This document shows, one piece after another, positions 9,133 through 19,799 of a stretch of DNA of 64,000 nucleotides. A program made the translations under genes and the position numbers. The notes beneath the pieces were generated by a model. The model saw only the letters and a program-made list of their open reading frames with translations, was not told where the DNA came from and did no database searches. The stretch spans positions 18,359,803 through 18,423,802 of the forward strand of contig NC_079332.1 in NCBI RefSeq assembly GCF_029931775.1, written 5' to 3'. This DNA is from Euleptes europaea. Taxonomy: Eukaryota; Chordata; Lepidosauria; Squamata; Sphaerodactylidae. Each line of letters begins with the position of its first letter. Position 1 is the stretch's first letter.

Positions 9133-10682
9133 CAGCAGAAGCTTGGTTATCCAGCACGTGATTATCCAGAACACTCAGTTAACCGGCATCACAGGCAAGC
9201 TCCTCCCCCTCACATACCATACCCTGTGTCTTTGGGCGTTTGCACACACACCCTCCTCCAGCTTGCTAGGTTGATGCTTCCAGCCACTGCTGGGCTTCTG
9301 AAAGCTGGAGCTGCCAGTTCACACCATTCCCAGGTGCCTCCTTCCTCTGTTGAGCCTTGCCCTGTCGAGCGGTGGATGGCACCGGAGAAAGGGGAAGGTC
9401 CTGCCAGGAATGGAGGCTGTCGCCATGGCATTCCCCATGGGGCAAGAGCTTAGTTGCTGTGGATTCCTCTGAGTGTGGGACAGGACACAGCAACACGCTT
9501 AAGGATTTGGCTCATTCGATTCCGCACCAGAGCCAGATAAGAAAAGCTTTTACTGTATGTTCTAACATTTCATAGACAAAAATAGGGACACGTGTATACT
9601 TCAAGCTAGTTCCAGAGGGTAGCCATGATGGTCTAAAGTAGAACAGCCAGGTTTGAGTCCAGAGGCACCTTAGAGACCAACAAGATTTCTGGGGTATGGA
9701 GCTTTCAAGTGTCAAAGTATCTGACGAAAGGAGCTTTGACTCTTGAAAACTTATACATTGAAAATTTTGTTGGTCTCTAAGAGGCCCCTGGACTCAAAGC
9801 TAGATGTTTATACATCCCAATTCTCACAGCAAAAATTTCCGCTTAGGCCACTTCTCTTCCACTCTTACACATTGTCTGACTGCTACATATTTACTCTGCA
9901 ACCGCCTGCTTCCCATTGATTTAAAGGTTGTTTTGGCAAAAAATATGCTACCCAAACTTTCCTCTCTTTTAGCACCTATCTAAACCTTTTACCAAGGCAT
10001 TCCCAAAAAGGCAAAAGTGGGAATAGCAACTTATGAGGGCAGGCAGCTGATCAACAAAGACAGTTTAGGGGGAAATCATTGTTTTTTTGAAATAAGTAAT
10101 TGGCAAACATCCTAAAGTATTGATTGAACTTTAGCGGTTTCAGGAGAAAAGCGAGACGTTGCAGACATCGGCCTGATTGGGCAAGGGAATCATTAACCAC
10201 TAGCCGGATGTTCTTGTTTTAGTCTGCCCCTCTTATGAAGGTTTGGCAATTTGCTTAAACTCTCTGGACCTAGATTGATGCATACCCGTGTCTCTATTTT
10301 TGTCTATGAAATGTTAGGACATACAGTAAAAGCTTTTCTTATCTGGCTCTGGTGAGGAATCGAATGAGTCACATCCTTAAGTGTATTACTCTGTCCTGTC
10401 CTGTCCTACACCCAGAGGAGTCCTCAGCAGCTAATCTCCGCCCCATGGGAAACACCCCAGCGACAGCCTCCAGGCCTGGCAGGACCTTCCCCTTTCTCCG
10501 GTGGGTGCCATCCTCCGCTCAAGGCAGGTTGAGGAGGAAGGAGGCACCTGGGAATGGTGTGAACTGGCAGCAGCTCCAGCTTTCAGAAGCCCAGCAGTGG
10601 CTGGAAGCATCAACCTGGCAAGCTGGAGGATGGGTGTGTGTGTGTGTGTGTAAACACCCAAAGGCACAGGGCATGGTATGTG
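9133..10682. mobile_element. Long-inverted-repeat DNA transposon (Tigger/pogo-like), in CEP20 intron 1
   Basis: The left arm (9133-9598) begins after TA with CAGCAGAAGCTTGGTTATCC and includes GATTATCCAGAAC, resembling pogo/Tigger-type ends. The right arm (10282-10682) is its inverted copy: for example AGATAAGAAAAGCTTTTACT on the left pairs with AGTAAAAGCTTTTCTTATCT on the right. The right arm lacks roughly the last 77 bp, where SINE sequence begins. The spacer of about 680 bp contains a Penelope-type tail (9608-9805) and no recognised transposase. Confidence 0.7.
9608..9805. repeat. Penelope-type 3' tail, foldback form
   Basis: AGAGGCACCTTAGAGACCAA at one end and TTGGTCTCTAAGAGGCCCCT at the other are inverted relative to each other. 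The sequence matches the tail beside the Penelope coding remnant at 22135-22365. It sits in the spacer of the long-inverted-repeat element. Confidence 0.55.
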
Positions 10683-11035
10683 AAACCGGGTTGGTTTCCC
10701 CACTCCTCCCCATGAAGCCAGCTGGGTGACCTTGGGCTAGTCACAGCTCTCTCAGCCCCACCTCCCTCACAGGGTGTCTGTTGTGGGGGCGGGGGGGGGG
10801 TTGCAAGCCGCTTTGAGTCAGGTCTCAGCTGACTTACAGCAACCCCAGAGAGGGGTTTGCAAGGCAAGCGTCTGTTCAGGTGGGGTTGGCCACTGACTGC
10901 CAACCACCCTGCTGTTGCTTGGAGGTGCCCCATCCAAAGACGAGGCAGGGCTTGGGCCGAGAGCGTGAGGCCAGCCCAAGGCCACCCCGCTAGCTTCCGT
11001 GGCTCGCAAGGGGGGATTCGAACCCGGGTCTCCCA
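10683..11035. repeat. SINE pair at the CEP20 5' end
   Basis: 10683-10815 is the later part of a plus-sense tRNA SINE (CCAGCTGGGTGACCTTGGGC). 10816-11035 is a minus-sense SINE with the reverse B box GGGATTCGAACCCGGGTCTC. The second ends about 45 bp from the donor of CEP20 exon 1. Confidence 0.65.
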
Positions 11036-11078
11036 GGCCCTGCCCCGGCCCTCCGGGCTCGTCCCTTCCCGGCCCTAC

Positions 11079-11106
11079 CTGCTTTCAATTCGCTTATGGT
11101 CGCCAT
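11079..11106 (-). CDS. CEP20: CEP20 exon 1 (start codon)
   Basis: The ATG at 11106-11104 (CGCCATTTTAG in plus sense) begins MATISELKA, matching the conserved CEP20 N-terminus MAT-x-x-ELKA. It is followed by the donor GTAGGG. The 28 coding bases leave one G that joins TT of exon 2 to give valine. The ATG lies just inside a GC-rich promoter region, as expected for a housekeeping centrosome gene. Confidence 0.93.
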
Positions 11107-11345
11107 TTTAGAAAAGGGCAACTGAAACAGGAAGCCGGAAGCCGGGAGGGAGGGAGGGAGGAGGGAGAGTCCCCGGATGTAAACAAGCCGGCTGCCAGGA
11201 GCGGCCTCTTCGCTTCCCCTTGGCAACGACTACCCAGAAGCGCTCGGGCGCGCAGCCAAGACAAGCCGCGCCCGCTATGCGCTCCCTATTGGCTGCGAGC
11301 TCGGCCAATCAACAGGGAGAGGTTGTTAACCCTCTGCCTCCCTTG
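11107..11345 (-). promoter_or_regulatory. CEP20: CEP20 CpG-rich promoter
   Basis: GC-rich sequence directly upstream of the CEP20 ATG. An ETS-type CCGGAAG lies at 11135-11141. Two CCAAT boxes in opposite orientation, at 11288-11292 (reverse) and 11305-11309 (forward), fit NF-Y binding. No TATA box is evident. ABCC1 begins 10 kb away, so this promoter is not shared with ABCC1. Confidence 0.7.
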
Positions 11346-11518
11346 GTGGGAGAAACTTTGCGAAGAGGGCCTCCCTCGGTTGTTCCTTTCCGCACAGGTG
11401 CACTGTCTCTGACCATGGAGGTTCAGTCCCTGAGTATAAGTTAAAAGGTGTTGGCGGCCCGTTCATTAGGGCCATTTATGCACTGGAGATTTTGCCTTGG
11501 ATTTGCCACTCTCTAGAC

Positions 11519-11804
11519 CAGTGGTTCCCAACCTTTTTTTGACCAGGGACCACTAGGACTTTTTTGTTCAGTGCAGGGACCCCAAGGTTCAAAATAAAAA
11601 TTCCAAGAATTTGAAAATAAACTTTAATCATAACTGTTAGTTAAACATTAAGCTTAGAATAATATTTGAATATATATATTTTATAATAGAGAACTTTTAA
11701 TTGAAAATATTAATTTATTATGGGTTTATAACTTTGTTTCGCAGACCTTAATTTAGTTCTCGCGGACCCCTGGGGGTCCACGGACCCCTGGTTGGGAACC
11801 AGTG
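11519..11804. mobile_element. Non-autonomous hAT element (copy 1)
   Basis: Starts CAGTGGTTCCCAACC and ends GGTTGGGAACCAGTG. It is flanked by 8-bp duplications CTCTAGAC (11511-11518) and CTCCAGAT (11805-11812), two mismatches apart. The 286-bp interior is AT-rich and has no transposase. Relatives lie at 20185 and 21740. Confidence 0.85.
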
Positions 11805-12130
11805 CTCCAGATGCACATTTTCCCCATCCGATTTCTCAAAACTGCATGGGGGCCTATTTTTTTATTTTATTTTTATTTTAGTTTTGAGAATGAACAACGA
11901 TGCCCCAAGTAAATGTTCTGCTGGGATGGGGAAGGTTTTTCAGTCTCCCAAAATACTGCAATTTGGGATCAGTCGCTGGAGTTGAAAGGCCACTTCTGGG
12001 CAGGGTTCCCATTTTTGCCTTGAAAGGGGGGTCAGGCAGATTCTTGGAGGAGAGGTCCATCAACGGCTACCAGCCATAGTGATTGAAGGGAACCTCCATA
12101 TTCAGGGGCAGAGGTAAACATCTGGATCTC

Positions 12131-12340
12131 AGGGTTGCCAGCCTCCAGGTGGTGGCTGGAGATCTCCTGGAATGTCAACTGATCTCCAGGCGAGAGAGAG
12201 AGCAATTCCCCTAGAGAACACGGCCACTTTGGAAGGTGGACTCTATGGGATTATAACCCGTTGAAGCCCCTCCCCTGCCCTCCCCAGGCTCCACCCCCAA
12301 AATTTCCAGGTATTTCACAACCCAGAGGGGGCAACACTAA
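12131..12340. mobile_element. MITE with GGGTTGCCAG ends
   Basis: Begins AGGGTTGCCAGCCTCCAGGT and contains TGATCTCCAGGCGAGAGAGA and TCCACCCCCAAAATTTCCAG. The family recurs at 63205 and 63815. Short inverted ends suggest a DNA transposon; Harbinger type is a guess. Confidence 0.6.
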
Positions 12341-12434
12341 TCCCAGTGCTAGGAGGCAGCCTTAGCGCAAGGCCCTGGGCCCTGTTGGTTTGTCCCTCCA
12401 GGGCAACAGGTTGGCCTCTGTGTGAAACAGGATG

Positions 12435-12605
12435 TTGGACTATAGAATCCTAGAGTTGGAAGGGACCACCAGGGTCATCTAGTCCAACCCCCTGCACAAT
12501 GCAGGAGATTCCCAACTACCTCCCCCCCTCACACCCCCAGTGACCCCTACTCCATGCCCAGAAGATGGCCAAGGTGCCCTCCCTCTCATCATCTGCCAAA
12601 GGCAG
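12435..12605 (-). repeat. CR1 LINE 3' end
   Basis: Plus strand TAGAATCCTAGAGTTGGAAG, then CCCCTGCACAATGCAGGAGA and CCCTCCCTCTCATCATCTGC. Intergenic. Confidence 0.85.
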
Positions 12606-12609
12606 CAGG

Positions 12610-13100
12610 TTCCCATTTTGTCCGCTAGAGGGTACTTTGCCTGTATTTATGGCCGAGTTGCGAAGCCTCTGCCCAGAAATGGTGTCTTTGTCCTCTGAAA
12701 TGAGCCCTGCGGCTCCACCAGCCTTCCCTCCTCCACTTCCCATCTTGGGGCAAAAGCCAGCACCTGCTAACCCCAGCAAGCGTAGGCCGTATTGAAAGGC
12801 GTGGGAGCCACTGGCAGCCACGTCTCTGGCATGCCCTGCAGAGGACGTCTGGTAGACCGAAGTGGCATAAAGGAAGTCCGGTTCCGTTCCACTTCGTGGG
12901 CTTTGCTGCCTTCTCAGTGGGTGAAGCCTTTCCCGTTATTTAGCCCTATGCCGAGAAAAGCTTCACCTACTTAATTTCTTCCCATCTTGCTGCTGCTTAA
13001 GACACAGGAAGTGTCCACGAAAAAACAACACTACATATGGATGTTAATTTGAACATAAAAGTCTAGCAGCACCTTAGAAATGAACGTTTATTTCAAGATG
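12610..13100. other. Intergenic stretch, no gene recognised
   Basis: Unassigned. Bases 13050-13095 (GTCTAGCAGCACCTTAGAAA) look like a short Penelope-tail fragment. Confidence 0.4.
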
Positions 13101-13104
13101 GGGG

Positions 13105-13430
13105 GGGGCATGGCTCAGTGGTAGAGCACTTGCTTTCTGTACAGAAGGTTCCAAGTTCAATCCCCGGCAGCTCTACCTAACAGGACCCCAAAGTAGGTGA
13201 CGTGAAAGCCCTATGGCAAGGGGCTGTGGCTCAGCGGTAGAGCATCTGCTTGGCATGCAGAAGGTCCCAGGTTCAATTCCCAGCATCTTCAGTTAAAGGG
13301 ACTAGGTGAGTAGGTGATGTGAAAGACCTCAGCCTGAGACCCTGGGGAGCCGCTGCCGGTCTGAGTAGGCAATACTGACTTTGATGGTCCAAGGGTCTGA
13401 TTCAGTAGAAGGCAGCTTCATGTGTTCATC
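13105..13430 (+). repeat. Dimer of tRNA-Ala-derived SINEs
   Basis: A first head (CATGGCTCAGTGGTAGAGCA, B box GTTCAATCCCCGGCAG) with a shortened body runs to 13216. A complete copy starting GGGGCTGTGGCTCAGCGGTA follows directly and ends AGGCAGCTTCATGTGTTC. The tandem arrangement suggests a dimeric transcript or target preference. Confidence 0.85.
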
Positions 13431-14165
13431 TTTCGTGAGTCACTGCTCATGTCTTTGGTCAGTCTGAGAAGTGAAAGGAAGCCGCAAGTGGCTTAAGGTT
13501 GCAATCCAATGCATGCTTACCTGGGAGGAAGCCCCACTGAGCATGCTGGGACTGAATTCTGAGTAAATGTGCCTGCAATTGGGCTCTTTAAGCCACATCT
13601 CTTCCATTTTTCTTCCCCATTCACTGTCTGTCAAGGTCAGTCAAAACTAAAAGGATGCTGAGTGGGGGTGTACCCGTCTGAAGCCCAATGGGCCACCACG
13701 AAAACAAATGAGCTCCACAAAGTAGAAAGGTGGCTATAAAACGTTTTTAGTAAATAAAAATAAAATAAGCTAGCATGCGGGGGGGGGGGAAGGGGACTGG
13801 CACTAACCCCCCACCCCACCCCGTGTTCGAACTTTTGCTTTAACTGGTCCCACTTCGTTGCCTTGAATAGCATTATCCACCACTTGATACCAGGCTCTGT
13901 ATGTGTGCGTGAGGCATGGGGGTCAAAGGAAGCTTCTTACGAAAGGGCCTTCAGGTCAGAGACTCACCAAACAAGCTTGAAGCATCCTGTGAATGGAAGG
14001 TGTGTGAGCCGTATTGCGGAGAAATTGCCAGAGGAGAGATTATTTTGCAGTGCCGCCTATTAATCACACTTGATCCGTCCCCTGTAGCCCTCCTGTCGTC
14101 TTTGCACTTCCTCTTGGAAAAGCCACAGCCATTGCGCAGTTCCAGGGGAGGGGTGGCGTTAGTCC
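13431..14165. other. Intergenic stretch, no gene recognised
   Basis: Unassigned sequence with a poly-G run near 13780. No exon with host similarity was recognised. Confidence 0.4.
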
Positions 14166-14169
14166 ATCG

Positions 14170-14270
14170 CAGCAAAATGACACATGAAGTCTGACTCTCG
14201 AAAGCGTAGACGGGAATAAATGTTGCTGATCTTCAAGGTGCTGCTGGAGTTTAGTTGTTACTCTGTGAGC
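14170..14270 (+). repeat. Penelope-type 3' tail fragment
   Basis: TCTGACTCTCGAAAGCGTAG, then TCTTCAAGGTGCTGCTGGAG, matching the tail pattern of AAAGCT..., AAGGTGCTACTGGA seen at 19085 and 21866. Confidence 0.5.
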
Positions 14271-14689
14271 AGCCGGGCCCCTCCTCCATAAACAGGGGGC
14301 CATTACAGGCACATGGGTACCAAAACTGGCACAGGAGAAAGATACTGCTCCACATAAAACCGGATGCCTCTCAGAAGCCATCTTATGTGCCTGTCATAGG
14401 CAGGAAGGCGGTTGGCAGCTGGGCCTTTTCCCATGGCCCCTGGCTGGAAAACGGGGCTGGCTCATCTCCACCGTCTCACCCTGGTTCAATCAGTGCACCA
14501 AGCAGGCCGCTAATTGCTCTATCCTGGCAATTACTCCGTATTCAGGAGAGTGCTCCCAGCATTTTGTTGCATCCTAGTTAGCTCATAAAGGATTCCTACC
14601 TGCAACTATCACAGCAATCAATCAATATCCAGGACAGTCATTTAGGTATTCTTGTGCTTCCTGATGACCCATCAAACCTCCTCTCTCAT

Positions 14690-14979
14690 GGTGTAGTGGT
14701 TAAGAGCGGTGGTCTCTGATCAGGAGACCTGGGTTCAATTCCCCACTCCACCACATGAGCGGCAGAGGCTAATCTGGTGAACCAGGTTGGTTTCCCCACT
14801 CCTCCACATGAAGACAGCTGGGTGACCTTGGGCTAATCACAGCTCTCTTAGAGTTCTCTCAGCCCCACCTACCTCACAGGGTGCCTGTTGTGGGGAGGAG
14901 AAGGGAAGGTGATTGGTAGCTGGTTTGACTCTTCCTTAAGTGGTAGAGAAAGTCAGCATATGAAACTCAACTCTTCTTT
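14690..14979 (+). repeat. tRNA-derived SINE
   Basis: Head CATGGTGTAGTGGTTAAGAG, B box GGGTTCAATTCCCC, tail TGGTAGAGAAAGTCAGCATA then CTTCTTTT. An LTR-like segment begins right after the tail. Confidence 0.9.
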
Positions 14980-15421
14980 TGTTGGACCCCGGAAAAGCAA
15001 TCATTTCTTTATCTCTGGCTTACCTGCTAGTTACCTATCGCCTCAGGACCCGTTTTCAGGTATAAATATCGGTCCTTTGGCTATTTATAGTGTGCGTGTG
15101 TGCGCGCACGCCTTGGATCCAACTATACACCCCCTATTTGCGTGTAGGGTCACTGCCTTCTTTACCTCCAGAAATGTGGGCTGTTTCTCCCTCTCCAGAG
15201 CTGCTTTCACTGGACGTCACTCTCCTAGACTGGTAAATATCACCCATTCCCTGAATCAAGCTCTCCCACCCCTACACGCTTACTTTTCCTCAGCTTTTGA
15301 GTGAATTGTGCATGTGTGTTTATAGCAGTGCTTGAGATTATTCTTCTGCAATAAAAACCATATTTTATTTGAGCAACCGCCTCTTTATTGCGAGTCTTTC
15401 CACAGGACTTATACAGGTACA
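14980..15421 (+). mobile_element. ERV-like solo LTR (tentative)
   Basis: A TG...CA segment of about 442 bp that begins TGTTGGACCCC and ends GGTACA. It has a TATA-like TATAAATA (about 15061) and an AATAAA (about 15350) in the expected order. No internal coding region or clear target duplication was found. Treated as an old, broken viral remnant. Confidence 0.4.
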
Positions 15422-15429
15422 CAAAGGTT

Positions 15430-15730
15430 AACAGATCCCTGAGTTACCCCCTCTTGCTAAAAAGCTCAGTCTCCAACGCTAATTCCCCCAATAAAAGAGG
15501 AGACCATCTAATTCAGGTAACAACTAAAGTTAAGTTTCTGTAACTGCGGCTTTCCCACAGTCAAAAAGCTTTGAGAGTCAATTTCATTTTCTGAATTTTG
15601 GGTGTCTGGGGTGGCAGATTCAGGGGTACTGTCTACAGTGGGAGAGAGATCTGAGGCACGGGGCCCCAAAACACCAGATCTCCCTCGCTGAAATGAAGGG
15701 CTCTACTTCAACATACAAACTGTGCTTCTG
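15430..15730. other. Intergenic stretch, no gene recognised
   Basis: No recognisable feature. It could be leader sequence of the preceding LTR element, but this is not supported by motifs. Confidence 0.3.
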
Positions 15731-15734
15731 AACT

Positions 15735-15895
15735 GTAGCTCAGCAGTAGAGCACCTGCTTGGCATGCACAAGGTCTCAGGTTCAATCCCTGATGTCTCTT
15801 CCTGAGACCCTGGAGAGCCGCTGCCAGTCTGAGGAGGCAATACTGTCCTTGATGGAGCAATGGTCAGATTCAGTAGAAGGCAGCTTCATGAACTC
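15735..15895 (+). repeat. tRNA-Ala-derived SINE
   Basis: TGTAGCTCAGCAGTAGAGCA, B box GGTTCAATCCCTG, body end AGTAGAAGGCAGCTTCATGA. Confidence 0.85.
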
Positions 15896-16179
15896 AAGAA
15901 ACCTCCTGCAGAAGTCCAACGCTGTTCAGAACATCACCCAACCTGTTTGTCGCTTCTGAAATAGACATATCTAGCTAGGTCAAGAGTCAAGGTTGAGCCA
16001 TTTTCGGGGCTTGAGATGGAAAAACAAAAGGGCCCTGCACAGCCCCTCCCTATCACAAGTGCCCATGACCTTGGGGCATCCACCCCTCCTGGGCATGCCC
16101 CACAGAAATGAATGGGGCTGTGTCAAACATATCCTGATGACTGAGTACTGTGAAAGGAATCCTTCTGTAGGAGCCTAAG

Positions 16180-16620
16180 ATTATAAAGGCAACTCTGGAT
16201 GAAATATATATAAACAAATTGTAGACTTTACAATTTACAAATGTCAGCTTACCCAGTCTAAGGATTGCAATTTTCTTATACATTCGCTCACTTTCAAAAA
16301 TGGCATAGAACTGTATTATTCGGACCACTGAAGACAAGACTTCACAGCCGAAACGCGTTTGGTCTGAGCTGTGATATTGTTTGGGTATATTGTCACACTA
16401 TTGTAATTTTGTGTTTTTATGTTTATTCGGCATGTTCAGCACAGATACATAAGAGGCTAGAACAGGGCTACATACAAGTTTATGTTTACGTTAACTTGGT
16501 ATTTGTATTATATATTATTCACAAAATCACTTGTATCAATATTAGCCCAGGATTTCATGTTGATTCCTTAACTTTTGGGTACCTTATTCTAGTTTTATAG
16601 GGTTAAGGACCCCCCTTTTT
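16180..16620 (+). repeat. Penelope-like or related retroelement fragment with hammerhead-like motif
   Basis: AT-rich sequence surrounding GACCACTGAAGACAAGAC and CCGAAACGCGTTTGGTC. The same motif pair recurs at 51213 and 56883 inside repetitive sequence. No coding domain was seen here, so the family assignment is an inference. Confidence 0.4.
16322..16365 (+). ncRNA. Hammerhead-ribozyme-like motif (degenerate)
   Basis: GACCA (16323-16327) can pair with TGGTC (16360-16364) as stem I. CTGAAGA stands where a hammerhead has CUGAUGA, and GAAAC follows at 16350-16354. Stem II is poorly formed here, so activity is unlikely. Confidence 0.3.
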
Positions 16621-16629
16621 TGTTGTTGC

Positions 16630-17888
16630 TGTGTCATGTGGCTCAGAGCTGCCCTTTCCTTCCCCGTGCCTCATGGGAAGATTGAAGTGGGAACCTCGGA
16701 TCGTTTTCCTCCTCCAAAGTCATTGGTGCGTCATCTTTGTGTTCCAGCCAGGAGGGCTGTCCTCAGTAACGGGTTCCCTCCGTCTCCACAAGACATCCAA
16801 GGTGCAGAAAATGGCAATAAAAACTCATCTAGAGGTTGAAGTCCCATCCCTAGAAGGGAAAATTAAAGCACTGTGGGGTCTTTTCCTGGGAGGGGGCATG
16901 ATAAATTATATACTTGTGCCATGTAATTGCTTTGTATCCTGTAATACACTTTGACCATGCACTCCTGAAGGGAGGGTCAAAGCGCTAAAGGAGCTGGCGT
17001 ATACCCATACTGGCATCTGTGCAACTCTGCTCTGTGATAAGTGGCACTTACGCCAGCAAGGGGGGGGAGCGACAGAGCAGCGCGGGCCTTGGCCACAGAC
17101 GCTGCTGCGTGGGCAGCCAAATCCCTGAAGCAAGTGCCCGCACTGGCATTGGGGGAGCATTTCATCTCAAGCAAGATAGCTGGCGTAGCCCCGTGAAGCT
17201 CAGTGGGAGAGTTTCACGGTGGTTTTGTGCAAAGGCATTTTTTAAAAAAAATTCCGGCTGGGAAGCCTTTCAGGAGGCGGCGCGGTTGCGCTGTCCCCCG
17301 CCATCAACTGTCAACCCCACCCTTCAGCACTGGGCTGCCTGTCTCAAAAAAATGACCATAACTAAATAAAATTATCCATGGGGATGGAGAGAGGTTCCCT
17401 CCTCCCTCTTCTAGTATAATACTAGAATTCAAGCTCATCCATTAAAATTAATTTGTGGTATTGCCACAACCAAAGGAAATACATCTTTGTACAATGTGCA
17501 AAAAAGATGTACAATAAGGCCACCTTGAACCCAGGAGCAATTCCAGGAGGTCACCTGGGGGTTGGCGCCCTTCGATTCAGACATGCAGTGGGTAGGGCAG
17601 TGGCCAAACCTCCACTTAAGCAACCCCGACCCATGGTCCCAATCATGCAGTTGGTGCGTCTCTCAAGATCTGAACACAGAACTCCCAGGGGTGTGTACCA
17701 TGGCTGGCACAGTGTGGTGGCCAAAATGTCGGCTCAGGATCTCGGAGACTCTGGTTCTGTAATGCCTTATTAACTTAGTTTATGGGGAAAACATATATTC
17801 TCACACACATATATATTCTTATATACAGATCTAGAATCACTATGCATGATGGGTAAAGTAGAAATCTTTGGTCAAAGAGATTCACTAT
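16630..17888. other. Intergenic stretch, no gene recognised
   Basis: Unassigned DNA. Several open frames of 60-115 codons lack recognisable domains. Bases 16985-17260 have a GC-rich, possibly repetitive character. Confidence 0.4.
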
Positions 17889-17890
17889 TG

Positions 17891-18330
17891 TGAGGCCTGG
17901 GTCAGGTTGACCCAGCAAGCAGTTTGCAAGTCAGCTGCAAGTGAGATCATTCTCACTTGGTACAGGCAGGTTCCCTAATTAAGCCTGGAGCTTTGATTTA
18001 AGACAAGAAATGTCGTCCTGGAATGTAAACTTGCGTTTCCTCATTAACCATTAGGGAACGCCTTGAAGAGCATTTTCTATTGGACATGCAAATAGTTGCT
18101 TATACGTCTATAAGGCTTTATTGGGAAGTTGAGTCTTACGTGTGTATTACGCCTCTGTAGCCACCCATTACCGAAGTCTATATTCATGTGTGCAACCCTT
18201 TGATGTGGGTGTGAATTGCCTGTGCTTTAGGCAATTTTCACCAGGCTTTTTGTGTATTGGCCAATAAAACAAACTGCTTTGAATCATCCAACTTCCTACT
18301 GTTTTATTGTGATTGAATATTGATACAATG
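17891..18330 (+). mobile_element. ERV-like solo LTR
   Basis: Starts TGTGAGGCCTGGG and ends TTGATACA, about 440 bp. It includes CTATAAGGC as a possible TATA box and TTGGCCAATAAAAC as a polyA signal. Its last 70 bp align with the end of the LTR-like segment at 19219-19786, so both belong to one old family. Broken remnant with no internal region. Confidence 0.5.
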
Positions 18331-18394
18331 AGACAGGCTTATCAGTTCGAATCCTGCACTCTCCCATACACGCTTGATGCTTGTATGGGCCAGT

Positions 18395-18675
18395 CTCACC
18401 CTCTCAGCCCTACCTACCTCACAGGTTTGCTGTAAGGATAAAATGGAGGAAAGGATCTGGGAGAGCCAGGTTCTAGTCCCTGCTCTGCCATGGAAGCTTG
18501 CAGGGTGCCACTGGTTCTCGGCCTAGCCTCCCTCACAAGGTTGTTGTTGTGAGGATAAAATGGAGGAAAGGATCTGGTTGAGCCAGGTTCCAATCTACAC
18601 TCTGCTACTGAAGCTTGCAGGGTGCCACTGGTTCTCAGCCTAGCCTCCCTCACAGGGTTGTTGAGAGGGAAAAAT
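18395..18675 (+). repeat. Tandemly repeated SINE body
   Basis: Two and a half units of about 130 bp. Each holds GGATAAAATGGAGGAAAGGA, GAGCCAGGTTC and CAGGGTGCCACTGGTTCTC. The unit is the body of a tRNA SINE rather than a whole element. A single unit recurs near 24075-24180. Confidence 0.75.
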
Positions 18676-18684
18676 GGAGGGGGC

Positions 18685-18977
18685 GCCGCTAGTGTGGTGT
18701 AGTGGTTAAGGGTGATGGTTTGGAGCAGTGGACTCTGATCTGGAGAACTGGGTTTGATCCCCCACTCTTCCATGTGAACGACGGAGGCTAATCCGGTGAA
18801 CTGGGTTGGTTTTCCTGACTCCTCCACATGGAGCCAGCTGGGTGACCTTGGGCAAGTCACACATTCTCAGCCCCACCTACCTCCCAGGGTATCTGTTGTG
18901 GGGAGGGGGAGGTGATCATAAGCCGGTTTGAGACTCCTTAAAAGGGAGAGAAATGCGGGGTATAAAAACCAACTCTT
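18685..18977 (+). repeat. tRNA-derived SINE
   Basis: Head GCTAGTGTGGTGTAGTGGTT, B box GGGTTTGATCCCCC, tail GCGGGGTATAAAAACCAACT. Confidence 0.9.
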
Positions 18978-19084
18978 CGGGCCTTTTCACACATACTGAA
19001 TAACCCACTTCCAGTGCACTTTGCAGATGGATTTTACTGGATGAACTGGCACAATCCACTCGCAAACGATCGTTAAAGTTAATT

Positions 19085-19218
19085 CACAGTGGCTAGCCGT
19101 GTTAGTCTGTCTGCAGTAGTAGAAAAGGGCAAGAGTCCAGTAGCACCTTAAAGTGAGCTTTGGCTCACGAAAGCTCATACCCTACCAGAAAATATTTTTG
19201 TTAGTCTTTAAGGTGCTA
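19085..19218. repeat. Foldback Penelope-type tails
   Basis: TAGCCGTGTTAGTCTGTCTG and AGAGTCCAGTAGCACCTTAA run one way. GAAAGCTCATACCCTACCAG and TTAGTCTTTAAGGTGCTACT run back, so the arms are inverted. The same tail lies next to the Penelope coding remnant at 22135. Confidence 0.6.
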
Positions 19219-19786
19219 CTGTCATGCCTGTAATTATTATTATTATTTGAATGTATGCTTTTGTGTTCAGTCTGCATAATTGCTCTTATGGAAATGCTAG
19301 GCTTAAAGTACAAGAGCTGGTTTGAAACACTATGTATTCATGTGCACACACATGAGGGCTTTGGGAAGGTGGCACCCGGGAGTCATGAGTCAGTAAATCA
19401 GGCTCTCTGTGTATGGTACAGCCTTCCACCAATACACGGCCCAGAATTACCTACTGCTTAAGGAATGTTAAGTTTCGGTTCCCCGTCCCAGATCATGTAG
19501 CCACCTAGATCCCCGCCTCAACTCCCACTGATAGGCCTACGCTAATCCAAAGGTGTCCATCATTGAGTCTTTGTGGGTCTAGGCTCTGTATTACGTATAT
19601 TGTAACACCCCTGACCAGAAGTTATAAATGTAGTGGCAATCCTTTGTTCTAGTGTGCGAATTTGTCCTGCGCTTTAGGGCAATTGCACCCGACTGCATTA
19701 TTTTGGCCATAATAACCAGATCGTTAATCTCCCAACCTCCAACTGTGTTATTTATCATTGGCTACCGAATAATACAGCAGACTGGA
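19219..19786 (+). mobile_element. ERV-like solo LTR, relative of 17891-18330
   Basis: Runs from TGTCATGCCTGTAA to GAATAATACA. The end segment (TTGGCCATAATAACC, CAACCTCCAACTGTGTTATT) parallels the end of the LTR at 17891 (TTGGCCAATAAAAC, CAACTTCCTACTGTTTTATT). The two are clearly diverged. Broken remnant. Confidence 0.45.
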
Positions 19787-19799
19787 CAATTCTACCAAC

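Noticed and set aside
13105-13270. tRNA-Ala genes
   Set aside because: The A and B boxes belong to SINE heads followed by the shared SINE body; none folds as a clean isolated tRNA gene.
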